The notes under the pieces are model-generated. The model was not told the DNA's origin. It searched no databases and worked only from the letters and a program-made list of their open reading frames with translations. Made by a program: the position numbers and the translations under genes. 64,000 bases of DNA. It comes from Macrococcus sp. 19Msa1099 (GTDB lineage Bacteria > Bacillota > Bacilli > Staphylococcales > Staphylococcaceae). The DNA lies in assembly GCA_019357535.2 (NCBI GenBank), contig CP079955.1:1488001-1552000 (forward strand), given 5' to 3'. Positions 37,905-48,072 of this stretch are shown piece by piece (positions within the stretch are counted from its first letter, which is position 1; each line of letters opens with the position of its first letter).

Positions 37905-39314
37905 CTATGCCTCTTCTACACAAACTGAATGTATTGCTTCCAGATAAATTGCTGTAGCATCGAATAATTGCTTTTTAGTGATGTATTCATTTTTCTGGTG
38001 CATCAGATCTTCTGAATCTTTAAACATAGCACCAAACGCAACACCTTTTTCCATTGTACGGGCATACGTTCCGCCACCAATCGTATAAGGTTCTGTCATA
38101 TCCCCTGTCTGATTGCGATAAGCTTGTAGTAGCTTCATTACAAATGGATCGTTTTTATCGACATAATGCGGTACTTGATGTTTTGTCACTTCAATTTCAA
38201 AGTATGGTGCCAATGTCTGTGAAAGTTTATCAATCTCTTGGTCGAATTCAAAACCATTAGGATAGCGTAAGTTGACACCATATACACCACCATCCACATC
38301 AGTATAGCTGATGATACCGATATTCGTTGTTAACTTCCCTAATTCTTCTGTCTCGATTGCAACATCCAGCTTTTCTCCAAAGTGAGAATCAAATAATTTA
38401 TCATCACCTAATGCCACGAATGCTTTCGCTTTCTTATCCAGATCCAGCGTATTTAAGAAGTGGATTAAATACAATCCTGCATTGATACCTTTGAACGGCT
38501 CCATACCATGCACAGATTTCCCTTCTATTTCTAATTTCAGCTGACCATTATCTACATAATGCTTTCCTTCAAGGCTGTAGTCCTTTAGGAATCCTTCGAA
38601 GCTCTGTATAACATATGCCATCTGTTCATTGACACTTAACTGCGCCTCAGCATGATCAGGTACCATATTGTAACGTTCACCTGATTTTAAAGCTTTCAAT
38701 ACGACTTCTGGTGTCTTTTCACTTTCCTCATCACTTGTCTGAATGATATCAAATGATGAGAACCCTTTTTCACCATGGATTAACGGAAAGTCCGCGTCAG
38801 GTGCGATACCTAAATCAGGCATCGGCTCAGTTTCAAAATAGCGATCTGTACATTTCCACTCTGATTCTTCATCCGTACCGATAATGATATGTATACGTTT
38901 CTTCCAGTCTACTTGCATATCTTCTAAGATCTTCACTGCATAGTAAGCAGCAATTGTCGGTCCTTTATCATCTAAAGTTCCACGTGCAATGATTCGGTCT
39001 TCAGTAACCGTTGCATTAAATGGATCTGTATCCCAGCCACTGCCTTCAGGTACAACATCGACATGCCCTAAGATACCGAAGATTCTTTCTCCTTTACCCG
39101 CTTCAATACGTCCAGCGATATGATCAACATCATGCGTATTGAATCCATCGCGCTGTGCTAATTTGTACATGTAATCCAGCGCCTCACGTGGTCCCGGACC
39201 AACAGGATGCTCTTCATCTGCCAGACTATCATCGCGAACACTGCGAATATTGAGAAGTCCTGTTAAGTCTTCAATTATCTTGTCTTCATATTGTGCTACT
39301 TTTTCTCTCCACAT
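37905..39314 (-). CDS. pepV: M20-family dipeptidase PepV
   Basis: A 469-residue zinc dipeptidase that cleaves a broad range of dipeptides in the cytosol. The metal-site residues appear in [36 protein letters not shown] and the late His in [14 protein letters not shown], with a large lid domain between them. ATG 39314 follows AGGAGG at 7 bp and gives the usual 469-residue length; the ATG six codons upstream overlaps the ribosome-binding site. Own terminator downstream. Confidence 0.95.
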   Translation of the reverse strand: MWREKVAQYEDKIIEDLTGLLNIRSVRDDSLADEEHPVGPGPREALDYMYKLAQRDGFNTHDVDHIAGRIEAGKGERIFGILGHVDVVPEGSGWDTDPFNATVTEDRIIARGTLDDKGPTIAAYYAVKILEDMQVDWKKRIHIIIGTDEESEWKCTDRYFETEPMPDLGIAPDADFPLIHGEKGFSSFDIIQTSDEESEKTPEVVLKALKSGERYNMVPDHAEAQLSVNEQMAYVIQSFEGFLKDYSLEGKHYVDNGQLKLEIEGKSVHGMEPFKGINAGLYLIHFLNTLDLDKKAKAFVALGDDKLFDSHFGEKLDVAIETEELGKLTTNIGIISYTDVDGGVYGVNLRYPNGFEFDQEIDKLSQTLAPYFEIEVTKHQVPHYVDKNDPFVMKLLQAYRNQTGDMTEPYTIGGGTYARTMEKGVAFGAMFKDSEDLMHQKNEYITKKQLFDATAIYLEAIHSVCVEEA

Positions 39315-39360
39315 AATAATTCCTCCTATCATATTAACAGTTCTATTATACAGAATATTG

Positions 39361-39391
39361 AAAAAAAGAACACATCACAAGTGATGTGTTC
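39361..39391 (-). terminator. Terminator of the YtxH-like gene
   Basis: Perfect 11-bp stem GAACACATCAC / GTGATGTGTTC with a 2-nt centre; the minus strand continues into TTTTTTT. Confidence 0.9.
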
Positions 39392-39402
39392 TCACAACAA
39401 AA

Positions 39403-39825
39403 TTATTTTAGATCATTTTTGCTTACTGCATTAGGGTTTTGATCAGCGACATCTTTATCCGTTACGATATGGATATTGTTTGCGCCACCTTCGTCATCGA
39501 AGTTCTGCTTTTCTTCTTCGACGCTATCTTTTTTTGAAAGCTTATCAGCTAAAGGTGCTGCTTTTTCCTGAACTTTTTGTGTTAAGTTTGCTTTGTAGCT
39601 TTCTGGATCTTCTTTTACTTTGTTAATTTCTTCTTTCGCTACTTGCTGTAAGTTCGTTGCTTTTTCTTTGGCAGTATCTGCGTAACTTTTCGGGTCTTGC
39701 TTCGCTTTATTATACTCATCTAATAATTTGTCTCTATTTTCTTTCTTTGATAGGACTGCTGCTACTGCAGTTCCCCCGATAACTAATGCTGCTCTTAATA
39801 AACCTGCTTTATTGTTGTTAGCCAT
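39403..39825 (-). CDS. YtxH-domain-like small membrane protein
   Basis: A 140-residue protein with a short N-terminal hydrophobic segment (about 7-24, LLRAALVIGGTAVAAVL) and a long, highly charged helical tail with LEA/YtxH-like character (KAKQDPKSYADTAKEKATNLQQVAKEEINKVKEDPESYK, two ~35-residue internal repeats). ATG 39825 is favoured over the one two codons earlier because GAGGTG lies 8 bp upstream. It resembles the YtxH protein at 23083-23547 in design but not sequence. Function unknown; stress protection is a guess. Confidence 0.8.
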   Translation of the reverse strand: MANNNKAGLLRAALVIGGTAVAAVLSKKENRDKLLDEYNKAKQDPKSYADTAKEKATNLQQVAKEEINKVKEDPESYKANLTQKVQEKAAPLADKLSKKDSVEEEKQNFDDEGGANNIHIVTDKDVADQNPNAVSKNDLK

Positions 39826-39894
39826 AATCATAACACCTCTTCGTTTAATTTGTACTTTATCTATACCCTAGCAGAAACATGTTAAACATATGAC

Positions 39895-40599
39895 TTACAT
39901 TTTCACGAAATTTATTTCTTCAAGTGTCAGTTTACGATATGCACCTGGCGCTAAACTTTCATCTAAAGGTAATCCGCCCATCTTAATACGCTTCAAATAG
40001 ATTACGGTCATATCTACAGCTTTAAACATTCGTTTTACTTGATGAAACTTTCCCTCCTGAATGACAAGCTCGATTTCTGAAATCTCTCCTGCTCTTACAA
40101 TCTGAAGTTCAGCAGGCATCGCTTTATAGCCATCGTCCAAGGTAACACCTGCTTTAAATAACTCTACGGTCTCATCTGTTACATAGCCGTCAACACGTGC
40201 AAAATACGTCTTATTCACATGCTTTCTAGGGCTCAGTACATCATGAGAAAATTGACCGTCATTCGTTAGTATCAATAAGCCTTCTGTATCTTTATCCAGC
40301 CTGCCGACCGGATGCAGATCGTAATGTTCCAATCCGTCAATGAGTTCAAGTACGGTTTCATCTTTGTAATCTTTCGTACTTGAAATATACCCTGCCGGCT
40401 TGTTCAGCATAATATAGACAAAAGGTTCATACACAACTGCTTCATCATAAACTGTAACAGTGTCATTCTCCGGTACAATTTTGATATCCGCCTTCTTGAC
40501 TAAAACGTCATTTATCTTCACTGCACCACGTTTGACAAGTAGCTTCACTTCCTTACGTGTACCAAATCCATGGTTCCCGAGAAATTTATCTAATCTCAT
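39895..40599 (-). CDS. RsuA-family 16S rRNA pseudouridine synthase
   Basis: A 234-residue pseudouridine synthase. An N-terminal S4 domain (MRLDKFLGNHGFGTRKEVKLLVKRGAVKIN) is followed by the catalytic domain with Asp102 in GRLDKDTEGLLILTNDG and the motif IQEGKFHQVKRMF. RsuA family enzymes modify position 516 of 16S rRNA (E. coli numbering); the Bacillus counterpart is ytzG. The start overlaps the flippase stop by 4 bp (ATGA), so the two are co-translated. Confidence 0.92.
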   Translation of the reverse strand: MRLDKFLGNHGFGTRKEVKLLVKRGAVKINDVLVKKADIKIVPENDTVTVYDEAVVYEPFVYIMLNKPAGYISSTKDYKDETVLELIDGLEHYDLHPVGRLDKDTEGLLILTNDGQFSHDVLSPRKHVNKTYFARVDGYVTDETVELFKAGVTLDDGYKAMPAELQIVRAGEISEIELVIQEGKFHQVKRMFKAVDMTVIYLKRIKMGGLPLDESLAPGAYRKLTLEEINFVKM

Positions 40600-42218
40600 C
40601 GCCCGAACTTCTCTCTCAAAATTTGTATGCGTGAACCAAAGAACGCATCTGCTAAACGAGATTTCATCGATAGATATGCATAGACCATGCCACCGATCAG
40701 AGCACCGATAACCAAAATGATTAATGCATCAAATTTCTGGCTCACATCAAGAAATTGGATCATAATCAATACAGCAATCTCTACGATAACGACCATGATC
40801 AAGCTGTAAAGCAAGATCTGCAGCATCTGCTTATAAGTCGTTCTGAACTTAAATCCAGCATGTTTCTTAATGACATAGAAATTACATAATATATTGACCG
40901 TCAGTGCAATTGCAGTCGCAAGGACAGCACCCTCTGTATGGAACAGATAGATGAGCGGAAAATTGATGGCAAGCTTTACTAAGAGTGATGCAACAACGAT
41001 ATATACAGTCAACGCTTGTTTATCGATACCTTGAAGCATCGCAGATGACACACTGACCAATGCAAGCAGGATAGCAACAGGTGCATAATAGAACAGCAGA
41101 TGACTCGCCACTACATTGTAGCTATAGAATACCGTGTATAACGGTGTTGCAAGAATCATGATACCTAGCGAAGCAGGCACTGTTAAAAACATCAGCACAC
41201 CGAGAGAAGTCTTAATCTGATGATGCATCTCACGTATCTGTCCAGACGCATGCGTTCTCGTAATCGAAGGAACAAGACTAATTGCAAACCCTGCTGCAAG
41301 TGACGTCGGTATCATAACGAGCTTATTTGTCGTCGTATTAAGCATCGTTAACAGCATATCATGCGTTTCACCTGGCACACCAGCAGCTGTTAATGCACGG
41401 TTATGCGTAAACTGATCAATAATCTGGTAGAGCGGAATACAGAGACTGACGATAACAAACGGAATACTATATAGAAGAATCTCCTTATACATTGCTTTAT
41501 ATGATACATCTGTTTCTGTCGTATCGTTATTCACCATCTCAGAAATGAAAGGACGACGCTTTCTCCAATAATACCATAACGTTAAAATTGCACTGAATGC
41601 ACCTACTGCTGCAGCAAATACAGCAATCTCATTTGCAAGCAGCACAGATTTATGCATAACATTTAATACAAGATAAGAGCCGATCAATAAGAATGCGATA
41701 CGTGCAATCTGTTCTATTACTGTAGAAACAGCGGTCGGTCCCATGGAATCATATCCTTGAAAGATGCCGCGCCACGTCGCTAGAAATGGAATAAAGATGA
41801 CCGCGAATGATACAACGCGGATAATCTCCGTAATCTGTTCCACACTCCACGTACCATCAGCCTTTGATACAGAAGCCTCAGCAATCAGCGGACTGATCAT
41901 ATACAATATTAAAAAACCAAGTAATCCGGTGATTCCCATCACGACAAGTGATGACTTATATAATTTATAGCTGACCTTATACGCCCCTACTGCATTATAT
42001 TTTGATACATACTTCGCAACGGCTAGTGGCACCCCACCTGCTGAAATGACAAGCATTACCGTATATGGGGGGTATGCCATATTATATGGTGATAAGTTCG
42101 CTTCACCACCGATAATTGCATAGAACGGAATAATGTAAAGAATCCCTAAAATCTTCGTAATAAAAATGCTTGCTGTCAATATGAAAGTACTTCTGACAAG
42201 CGAATTCCCTTGTGACAT
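40596..42218 (-). CDS. murJ: MurJ/YtgP-type lipid II flippase (MOP superfamily)
   Basis: A 540-residue multidrug/oligosaccharidyl-lipid/polysaccharide exporter with about 14 hydrophobic helices. The N-terminal block RSTFILTASIFITKILGILYIIPFYAIIGG is typical of the YtgP/SpoVB branch, which flips lipid II across the membrane in Firmicutes. Genes for a PBP and MurC in the same window fit cell-wall synthesis, but MurJ is not part of their operons. SpoVB-like paralogues exist, so the murJ symbol is an inference from the gene neighbourhood. AGGGATG precedes the ATG. Confidence 0.85.
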   Translation of the reverse strand: MSQGNSLVRSTFILTASIFITKILGILYIIPFYAIIGGEANLSPYNMAYPPYTVMLVISAGGVPLAVAKYVSKYNAVGAYKVSYKLYKSSLVVMGITGLLGFLILYMISPLIAEASVSKADGTWSVEQITEIIRVVSFAVIFIPFLATWRGIFQGYDSMGPTAVSTVIEQIARIAFLLIGSYLVLNVMHKSVLLANEIAVFAAAVGAFSAILTLWYYWRKRRPFISEMVNNDTTETDVSYKAMYKEILLYSIPFVIVSLCIPLYQIIDQFTHNRALTAAGVPGETHDMLLTMLNTTTNKLVMIPTSLAAGFAISLVPSITRTHASGQIREMHHQIKTSLGVLMFLTVPASLGIMILATPLYTVFYSYNVVASHLLFYYAPVAILLALVSVSSAMLQGIDKQALTVYIVVASLLVKLAINFPLIYLFHTEGAVLATAIALTVNILCNFYVIKKHAGFKFRTTYKQMLQILLYSLIMVVIVEIAVLIMIQFLDVSQKFDALIILVIGALIGGMVYAYLSMKSRLADAFFGSRIQILREKFGR

Positions 42219-42354
42219 ATGTTCATCCCTATCTTTATATATTTTCTATTATTTGAATGTTTATTATCATAACACCATTCAAAAATATTAACTACTGAAT
42301 TCATATATTTTACCATAAAATAAATGTATAATATTTAGAAATAGGAGGTCAAAT

Positions 42355-43599
42355 ATGTTTAATACCATAGTTATCGGAGGCGGACCAAGTGGCCTGATGG
42401 CTGCAATCAGCGCATCAGAAAATGGGAAATCCGTTCTTTTAATTGATAAGAAAGATAAATTAGGACGTAAACTCCAGATTTCTGGTGGCGGACGCTGTAA
42501 CGTTACAAACCGCGTTTCTCACGAAGAGCTGATACAGCACTTACCAGGAAACGGAAAGTTTCTCTATAGTGCATTCAATACATTTGATAACTTCGCCATT
42601 ATCGATTACTTTGAGAACCTCGGCGTCCACTTAAAGGAAGAAGATCACGGCCGCATGTTCCCAGTGTCTGATAATGCGAAGGACGTAGTTAACGCACTGA
42701 AACAACAGCTCGCCAAAAATAACGTCGATATCCGCACGAACCAGAAGGTCGCGTCTCTTCTCGTGCAGGACACGGTTAAAGGGGTCAGGCTTGAAGACGA
42801 CACTGAAATCTATGCTGATAATGTTATTATCGCAACAGGAGGAAAAAGCGTACCGCATACGGGATCAACAGGAGACGGCTATGAATTTGCGAAACAGGCA
42901 GGACATACCATTACAGAACTCTTCCCTACTGAAGTACCCATAATTTCGAACGCGCCATTCATTAAAGCAAAGACGCTGCAAGGATTAAGCTTGCGTGATG
43001 TTGCACTCAGCGTCCTGCGTAAGAACGGCAAACCACGCATCACACATCAGATGGATATGATATTTACACATTTCGGTATCTCCGGTCCTGCGGCATTACG
43101 CTGCTCACAGTTTGTATATAAAGAACAAAAGAGCCAGAAGAAACAGGACATTACAATGATGATCGACTGTTTTCCACAAGAAAGTATCGGCACGCTGAAA
43201 AACAGAATTACAAAAATGATCGATACGAATAAAGATAAAGCTATTAAAAACAGCTTAAAAGGACTCGTATCTGAACGCTATTTATTATTCTTACTGGAAC
43301 AAGCTGGACTGAACCTGGAAGATAACGGCCATCACTTAAAGAAAGAAGCGGTAGAACAGTTTTGCGAACTACTGAAAGGATTTAAGTTCCCAGTAAACGG
43401 TACACAATCAATAGAAAAAGCATTCGTCACAGGCGGCGGCGTATCCGTAAAAGAGGTCGGTCCTGCAACGATGCAGTCGAAGCTGCACGACAACCTGTAT
43501 TTCTGCGGTGAAGTATTAGATATTCATGGATATACAGGCGGCTATAACATTACGAGCGCTCTCGTAACTGGGTATATCGCAGGATTGAGTTGCAGATAA
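42355..43599 (+). CDS. HI0933-family flavoprotein (YtfP-like)
   Basis: A 414-residue NAD(P)/FAD-dependent oxidoreductase of the HI0933/BaiN family. The FAD-binding Rossmann motif [11 protein letters not shown] starts at residue 7, and [10 protein letters not shown] near residue 46 and [17 protein letters not shown] are family hallmarks. The late GGVSVKEV and [14 protein letters not shown] bind FAD. The physiological substrate is unknown. It is divergent from the flippase gene and has AGGAGG before the ATG. Confidence 0.9.
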   Translation: MFNTIVIGGGPSGLMAAISASENGKSVLLIDKKDKLGRKLQISGGGRCNVTNRVSHEELIQHLPGNGKFLYSAFNTFDNFAIIDYFENLGVHLKEEDHGRMFPVSDNAKDVVNALKQQLAKNNVDIRTNQKVASLLVQDTVKGVRLEDDTEIYADNVIIATGGKSVPHTGSTGDGYEFAKQAGHTITELFPTEVPIISNAPFIKAKTLQGLSLRDVALSVLRKNGKPRITHQMDMIFTHFGISGPAALRCSQFVYKEQKSQKKQDITMMIDCFPQESIGTLKNRITKMIDTNKDKAIKNSLKGLVSERYLLFLLEQAGLNLEDNGHHLKKEAVEQFCELLKGFKFPVNGTQSIEKAFVTGGGVSVKEVGPATMQSKLHDNLYFCGEVLDIHGYTGGYNITSALVTGYIAGLSCR

Positions 43600-43600
43600 G

Positions 43601-43742
43601 GTTGTCACATGTGTGTTTAGTCACGAGTAAAATCACGAAAAGATGCCTAAGAAACGTTCTTTGTTTCTGGCATCTTTTTGATTTTATCGAAGTGACTGTG
43701 CATGTGACACCGTCTATCAAGTTGTCACATGTGTGTTTAGTC
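43601..43742. repeat. Nested long inverted repeat with duplicated arm
   Basis: Five consecutive pairs of complementary arms nest between 43603 and 43709: TGTCACATG/CATGTGACA, AGTCAC/GTGACT, TAAAATC/GATTTTA, AAGATGCC/GGCATCTT and AGAAAC/GTTTCT, separated by short internal loops. The first 22 bases (43601-43622) recur exactly at 43721-43742, 120 bp later. The innermost hairpin with its T-run probably terminates the flavoprotein gene, but the outer arms and the direct repeat are unexplained. It resembles a palindromic insertion unit more than a simple terminator. Confidence 0.7.
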
Positions 43743-43743
43743 T

Positions 43744-43793
43744 ATTAATCGAAAGAAGCTAGAGACTTATGTCTCTAGCTTCTTTCGATTAAT
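43744..43793. terminator. Perfect 23-bp palindromic terminator
   Basis: Arms 43744-43766 and 43771-43793 are perfectly complementary around a 4-nt loop. The right arm overlaps the last codons of the rhodanese gene on the minus strand. Confidence 0.8.
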
Positions 43794-44074
43794 TGTTCTA
43801 TTTCCGCCATGCCACCTTGAACATTCACCACTTTATAATTTTGTTCTGATAAATACTGTGTGACATGTTCACTTCTAACACCATGTGCACAGACGATATA
43901 ATACGTTTTATCACTATCAAGTTCGTTCAGATGTTCAGGTATTGTATTCATCGGGATATGCAATGCACCTTCCAGCATTCCCATCTGTACTTCGAAGTCT
44001 TCTCGTATATCGATGATGTTCAGCGGCTCATGCTGCAGTTTGTCGATAAATGCTTTACTACTGATTTCTAGCAT
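43775..44074 (-). CDS. Rhodanese-like sulfurtransferase
   Basis: A 99-residue single rhodanese domain. The active-site loop CAHGVRS holds the persulfide Cys62, and NIIDIREDFEVQMGMLEGALHIPM is the usual substrate-side motif. Such small proteins relay sulfur for tRNA thiolation or detoxification; the partner is not shown. It starts 8 bp after leuS and may be co-transcribed with it from the T-box promoter. Its own 3' end forms half of a 23-bp palindrome. Confidence 0.88.
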   Translation of the reverse strand: MLEISSKAFIDKLQHEPLNIIDIREDFEVQMGMLEGALHIPMNTIPEHLNELDSDKTYYIVCAHGVRSEHVTQYLSEQNYKVVNVQGGMAEIEQLIERS

Positions 44075-44082
44075 AGGTCCTC

Positions 44083-46491
44083 CTAGTTCGCCACGATATT
44101 GACAAGTTTATTTGGAACGGCGATTACTTTTCTTACTGTTTTGCCTTCAATCGCTGTCTGTACCGCTTCAAGTGATAACGCGAATGTCTCCATTTCTGCT
44201 TTATCCATATCTTTCGCGATTGTTGCTTTTTGTTTAAGCTTACCGTTCACTTGAATTACGATCTCAACTTCGCTGTCCACAAGCTTACTTTCGTCATATA
44301 CCGGCCATGCTTCATACGTTATTGATTCCGTACCGCCAAGTTTTTCCCAAAGTTCTTCTGTGATGTGTGGTGCAATCGGATTCAATAACTTCACGAATCC
44401 ACGGATATGGTCGATGTTTAATTGCTCTGCTTTGTATCCTTCATTGATAAATACCATCATCTGTGAGATTGCTGTATTGAAGCCTAATGTTTCATAGTCA
44501 TCTGTCACTTTCTTCACAGTTTGATGATACACTTTATCCATAGCTTCTACTGGTTGTTCTGTAATCTTCTCAGTGAGTGTGCCATCTTCATTTACAAGCA
44601 GGCGATACACACGGTCTAAGAATCGTCTTGCACCGTCTAACCCATTTGTACTCCAGGCAATTGATGCATCTAGTGGTCCCATGAACATTTCGTATAGACG
44701 CAGTGTGTCTGCTCCGTGACTTGCAACGACGTCATCCGGATTCACGACATTTCCTTTTGATTTACTCATCTTCTCGTTTCCTTCACCGAGAATCATCCCT
44801 TGGTTGAATAGTTTCTGGAATGGTTCTTTCGTGTGTACAACGCCTAGATCGTACAACACCTTATGCCAGAAACGTGCATAGAGTAAATGAAGCACGGCGT
44901 GTTCTGCACCACCGATATATAAATCTACTGGCAACCATTTCTTAAGAAGCTCAGGATCTGCAATCATGTCAGAATTTTTCGGATCGATATAACGCAAGTA
45001 ATACCAGCAGCTACCCGCCCATTGTGGCATCGTGTTCGTCTCACGGCGTCCTTTCATCCCTGTTACAGGATCTGTGACATTGACAAATTCATCAATATTG
45101 GCAAGTGGTGATTCCCCTGTCCCTGATGGCTTGATGTGTTCTGTCTTCGGCAGCATGAGTGGCAATTCTTCTTCAGGTACAGTCGTCATTGAACCATCTT
45201 CCCATGTAATTACAGGAATTGGTTCACCCCAGTAACGTTGACGAGAGAATAACCAGTCACGTAGTTTGTAAGATACTTTCTTTTCACCGATACCTTTAGC
45301 TTCTAATAGCTCGATTGCACGTCTGATTCCTTCCTCTTTGTTCAGGCCATCAAGTTCACCTGAGTTGATATGAACACCATCACCTGTGTAAGCTGACGTG
45401 TTATCGCCACCTTCAATCACTGGTTTAATGTCTAATCCGAACTGATTTGCAAACTCAAAGTCACGCTCATCGTGTGCGGGTACTGCCATAATAGCACCTG
45501 TTCCATATGATGCTAATACGTAATCAGAAATCCAGATTGGCATACGTTCACCGTTGAATGGATTGACTGCATAACGTCCTGTAAAGACCCCAGTCTTGTC
45601 TTTCGCAAGATCCGTACGTTCCAGGTCAGATTTTCTTGCTGCCTGTTCCTGATATGCTTTTACCGCTTCTGCTTGTTCTTCTGATGTAATTGCCGCAACT
45701 AATTCATGCTCAGGTGATAATACGGCATATGTCGCACCGTAAATTGTGTCTGGACGTGTTGTAAATACTTTAAATGTATGTTCTGAATCTTCAACTTCGA
45801 AAGCAACTTCGGCACCTTCTGAACGACCAATCCAATTACGCTGCATATCTTTTAGAGATTCCGGCCAGTCCAGCTCTTCTAGATCTTCTAGTAAGCGATC
45901 TGCATATTCAGTGATTTTAAGGACCCACTGACGCATCGGTTTACGAATAACAGGATGTCCACCACGCTCTGATACACCATCGATTACCTCTTCATTTGAT
46001 AATACGGTACCGAGTGCAGGGCACCAGTTTACTGCTACTTCATCCACATATGCTAAACCTTTTTTATACAGCTGTATGAAGATCCACTGTGTCCATTTAT
46101 AATATTCTGGGTCTGTCGTATTAATTTCACGCTCCCAGTCATAGCTGAAGCCAAGTTCTTGAATTTGACGTTTGAATGTCGCAATATTCTTCTCGGTGAA
46201 TTCTGCCGGATCATTCCCTGTATCGATTGCATATTGCTCTGCTGGCAGTCCGAACGCGTCCCATCCCATTGGATGTAATACGTTATAACCTTGCATACGC
46301 TTAAAACGAGAAATGATATCCGTTGCTGTATAACCTTCAGGATGTCCAACGTGAAGACCAGCACCTGATGGATATGGGAACATATCCAATGCATAGAAAT
46401 TCTTATCCTTGTCTTCAGTCGTTTTAAATGTATGGTTATCTAACCAGTACTTCTGCCATTTCTTCTCAATTGTTTGATGATTAAAGCTCAT
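44083..46491 (-). CDS. leuS: Leucyl-tRNA synthetase
   Basis: An 802-residue class Ia synthetase that charges tRNA-Leu. The HIGH motif appears as HVGH (47-50), KMSKS as KMSKSKGN, and a CP1 editing domain lies between about 220 and 420, with the Thr-rich [12 protein letters not shown] block that hydrolyses misacylated tRNA. Length and order match bacterial LeuRS. AGGAGG precedes the ATG, and a Leu T-box riboswitch occupies the leader. The short rhodanese gene follows it. Confidence 0.97.
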   Translation of the reverse strand: MSFNHQTIEKKWQKYWLDNHTFKTTEDKDKNFYALDMFPYPSGAGLHVGHPEGYTATDIISRFKRMQGYNVLHPMGWDAFGLPAEQYAIDTGNDPAEFTEKNIATFKRQIQELGFSYDWEREINTTDPEYYKWTQWIFIQLYKKGLAYVDEVAVNWCPALGTVLSNEEVIDGVSERGGHPVIRKPMRQWVLKITEYADRLLEDLEELDWPESLKDMQRNWIGRSEGAEVAFEVEDSEHTFKVFTTRPDTIYGATYAVLSPEHELVAAITSEEQAEAVKAYQEQAARKSDLERTDLAKDKTGVFTGRYAVNPFNGERMPIWISDYVLASYGTGAIMAVPAHDERDFEFANQFGLDIKPVIEGGDNTSAYTGDGVHINSGELDGLNKEEGIRRAIELLEAKGIGEKKVSYKLRDWLFSRQRYWGEPIPVITWEDGSMTTVPEEELPLMLPKTEHIKPSGTGESPLANIDEFVNVTDPVTGMKGRRETNTMPQWAGSCWYYLRYIDPKNSDMIADPELLKKWLPVDLYIGGAEHAVLHLLYARFWHKVLYDLGVVHTKEPFQKLFNQGMILGEGNEKMSKSKGNVVNPDDVVASHGADTLRLYEMFMGPLDASIAWSTNGLDGARRFLDRVYRLLVNEDGTLTEKITEQPVEAMDKVYHQTVKKVTDDYETLGFNTAISQMMVFINEGYKAEQLNIDHIRGFVKLLNPIAPHITEELWEKLGGTESITYEAWPVYDESKLVDSEVEIVIQVNGKLKQKATIAKDMDKAEMETFALSLEAVQTAIEGKTVRKVIAVPNKLVNIVAN

Positions 46492-46512
46492 TATGATTCC
46501 TCCTTTAAAATA

Positions 46513-46697
46513 AAAAGACAGTCATCCCAAAAATAGGGACGACTGTCATATAGACAACCGCGGTACCACCCGCAATTCACTTTAATAGTGCAGCTTTAGT
46601 TGATTCAGTTTAAACCCCAGCAAGTTCACATTTCACGTTTACCAGTTCACAGCACCCACTGGCTTCCTTGAAAACGATTCACGTTACTACTCTAGTT
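46513..46697 (-). promoter_or_regulatory. T-box riboswitch (leucine) in the leuS leader
   Basis: The T-box core GGGTGGTACCGCGGTT lies at 46571-46556 (minus strand). The terminator GACAGTCGTCCC / GGGATGACTGTC with a 7-nt loop follows, then TTTTTATTTT (46547-46513). In GTGAACTTGCTG upstream the specifier reads CUU, a Leu codon followed by a purine. Expression should rise when uncharged tRNA-Leu accumulates. Confidence 0.93.
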
Positions 46698-46703
46698 AAA
46701 TCT

Positions 46704-46732
46704 ATAATAAGGGTTATTTTATATTTGCGCAA
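46704..46732 (-). promoter_or_regulatory. Sigma-A promoter of the leuS transcript
   Basis: Minus strand -35 TTGCGC (46732-46727), 17-bp spacer, -10 TATTAT (46709-46704). The spacer is flanked by the inverted 7-mers AAGGGTT and AACCCTT, which could matter for regulation but may be chance. Confidence 0.6.
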
Positions 46733-46818
46733 CCCTTTCAGAAAAAGTTACATTTTTTAATTTCACACCATTATTTTGAATTATGCAAATATTTTAAAAA
46801 ATCAGTGTATCTTTACTC

Positions 46819-47988
46819 TTATTCATAGAGATTGATCTTGCGGTCAAATACGAAGAGAAAGAAAAAGCCGATTGCGATAAAGAAGATCATCGCTGTAAAC
46901 ATAATATCCATATTATATGCATCGACTAAGAACCCACCAAGCAACGGCCCAATTGCACGACCTAATGTTGCAGTTGAATTGACGATGCCTTGATAGACGC
47001 CTGTTCGTCCTTTCGGTGCAAGCATATTCGCAATAGTCGGAACTGCCGGCCACACAAACATCTCACCGATTGTTAATATCACCATTCCAAGCATAAACAT
47101 AAGAAATGTATCGGCAAAGCTTGTCACAATATACGATACGATAAAGATGACAAATCCAATAGCAATCTGCGTTTTTATACGTGTTGACAGTCGATTGATA
47201 ATAGGAGCAATCAGTGGCTGGCCAGCAATAATCAGCACACCATTCATTGCCCATAATGAGCTATATGCTTTAAGCGGTATGCCTAAGTCCTGCGTATAAC
47301 TTGAAATCGTCGACTGCCATTGCACGTATCCAATCCAGCACAAACAGTAGGCTGTACAGACCATTAACAGTGCGTTGAATTTAGTTTTGTCTTTAATGTT
47401 TCCGACGTCACGCATCACATTGCTACCCGCGGCAATCGGTTCAGCTGAACGATAACCGAAGAATGCGATAAAGAAGAAGACCGCATACATCAAGAAGTTC
47501 AGAATGAAGATATACGTGAAACTAAGGTCAGCGATAAATCCACCTAATGCCGCTCCAAGCGCCACACCAAGGTTTTGAGAGATATAGATTGCATTAAATG
47601 TTTTGCGCCCCCCTTCAGGCCATGCGCTACCTGCCATCGCATAGATGGAAGGAAAGACGATACCTGAGCCAAAGCCAAGTATAACGAGCCATACCGCGTA
47701 CCAAGGCCAGCCATGTAAGAATATAATGCCGAGAAGGCTGATTGCTGAAATAACGATACCAATCAAGATTGAGCGGTATCCTCCTATCTTATCGAACAAT
47801 GTGCCCCCTAATAAATTACCAAGAACGGATGCACCAGAATTAAGCATCAAGACAAATCCTGCAAGACTTAAGCTTTTACCGAGTTCATTATGTAGATAAA
47901 TTGTATTCAGTGGCCAGATTAAGCTTGCTCCTGTAACGTTCACGGCCATACCGATAACAAGCAGCCACACAATTTTTGGCATTTTCAT
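46819..47988 (-). CDS. Major facilitator superfamily transporter
   Basis: A 389-residue MFS carrier with 12 predicted helices and short loops. The A-motif-like GGTLFDKIGGYRSI between TM2 and TM3 and the mid-protein cytosolic loop near residue 200 are visible. YttB of Bacillus, near leuS, is the closest positional match. Substrate unknown; drug or sugar efflux are both possible. It is transcribed with leuS but ends before the leuS promoter region, so it is a separate unit. Confidence 0.85.
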   Translation of the reverse strand: MKMPKIVWLLVIGMAVNVTGASLIWPLNTIYLHNELGKSLSLAGFVLMLNSGASVLGNLLGGTLFDKIGGYRSILIGIVISAISLLGIIFLHGWPWYAVWLVILGFGSGIVFPSIYAMAGSAWPEGGRKTFNAIYISQNLGVALGAALGGFIADLSFTYIFILNFLMYAVFFFIAFFGYRSAEPIAAGSNVMRDVGNIKDKTKFNALLMVCTAYCLCWIGYVQWQSTISSYTQDLGIPLKAYSSLWAMNGVLIIAGQPLIAPIINRLSTRIKTQIAIGFVIFIVSYIVTSFADTFLMFMLGMVILTIGEMFVWPAVPTIANMLAPKGRTGVYQGIVNSTATLGRAIGPLLGGFLVDAYNMDIMFTAMIFFIAIGFFFLFVFDRKINLYE

Positions 47989-48072
47989 TAATTTACCTCA
48001 CCTTCTATATTAATTTATCCCAAACAACTCTATTATATGTTAAAATCCATATATTAAGAAAGAGGGAAGATT

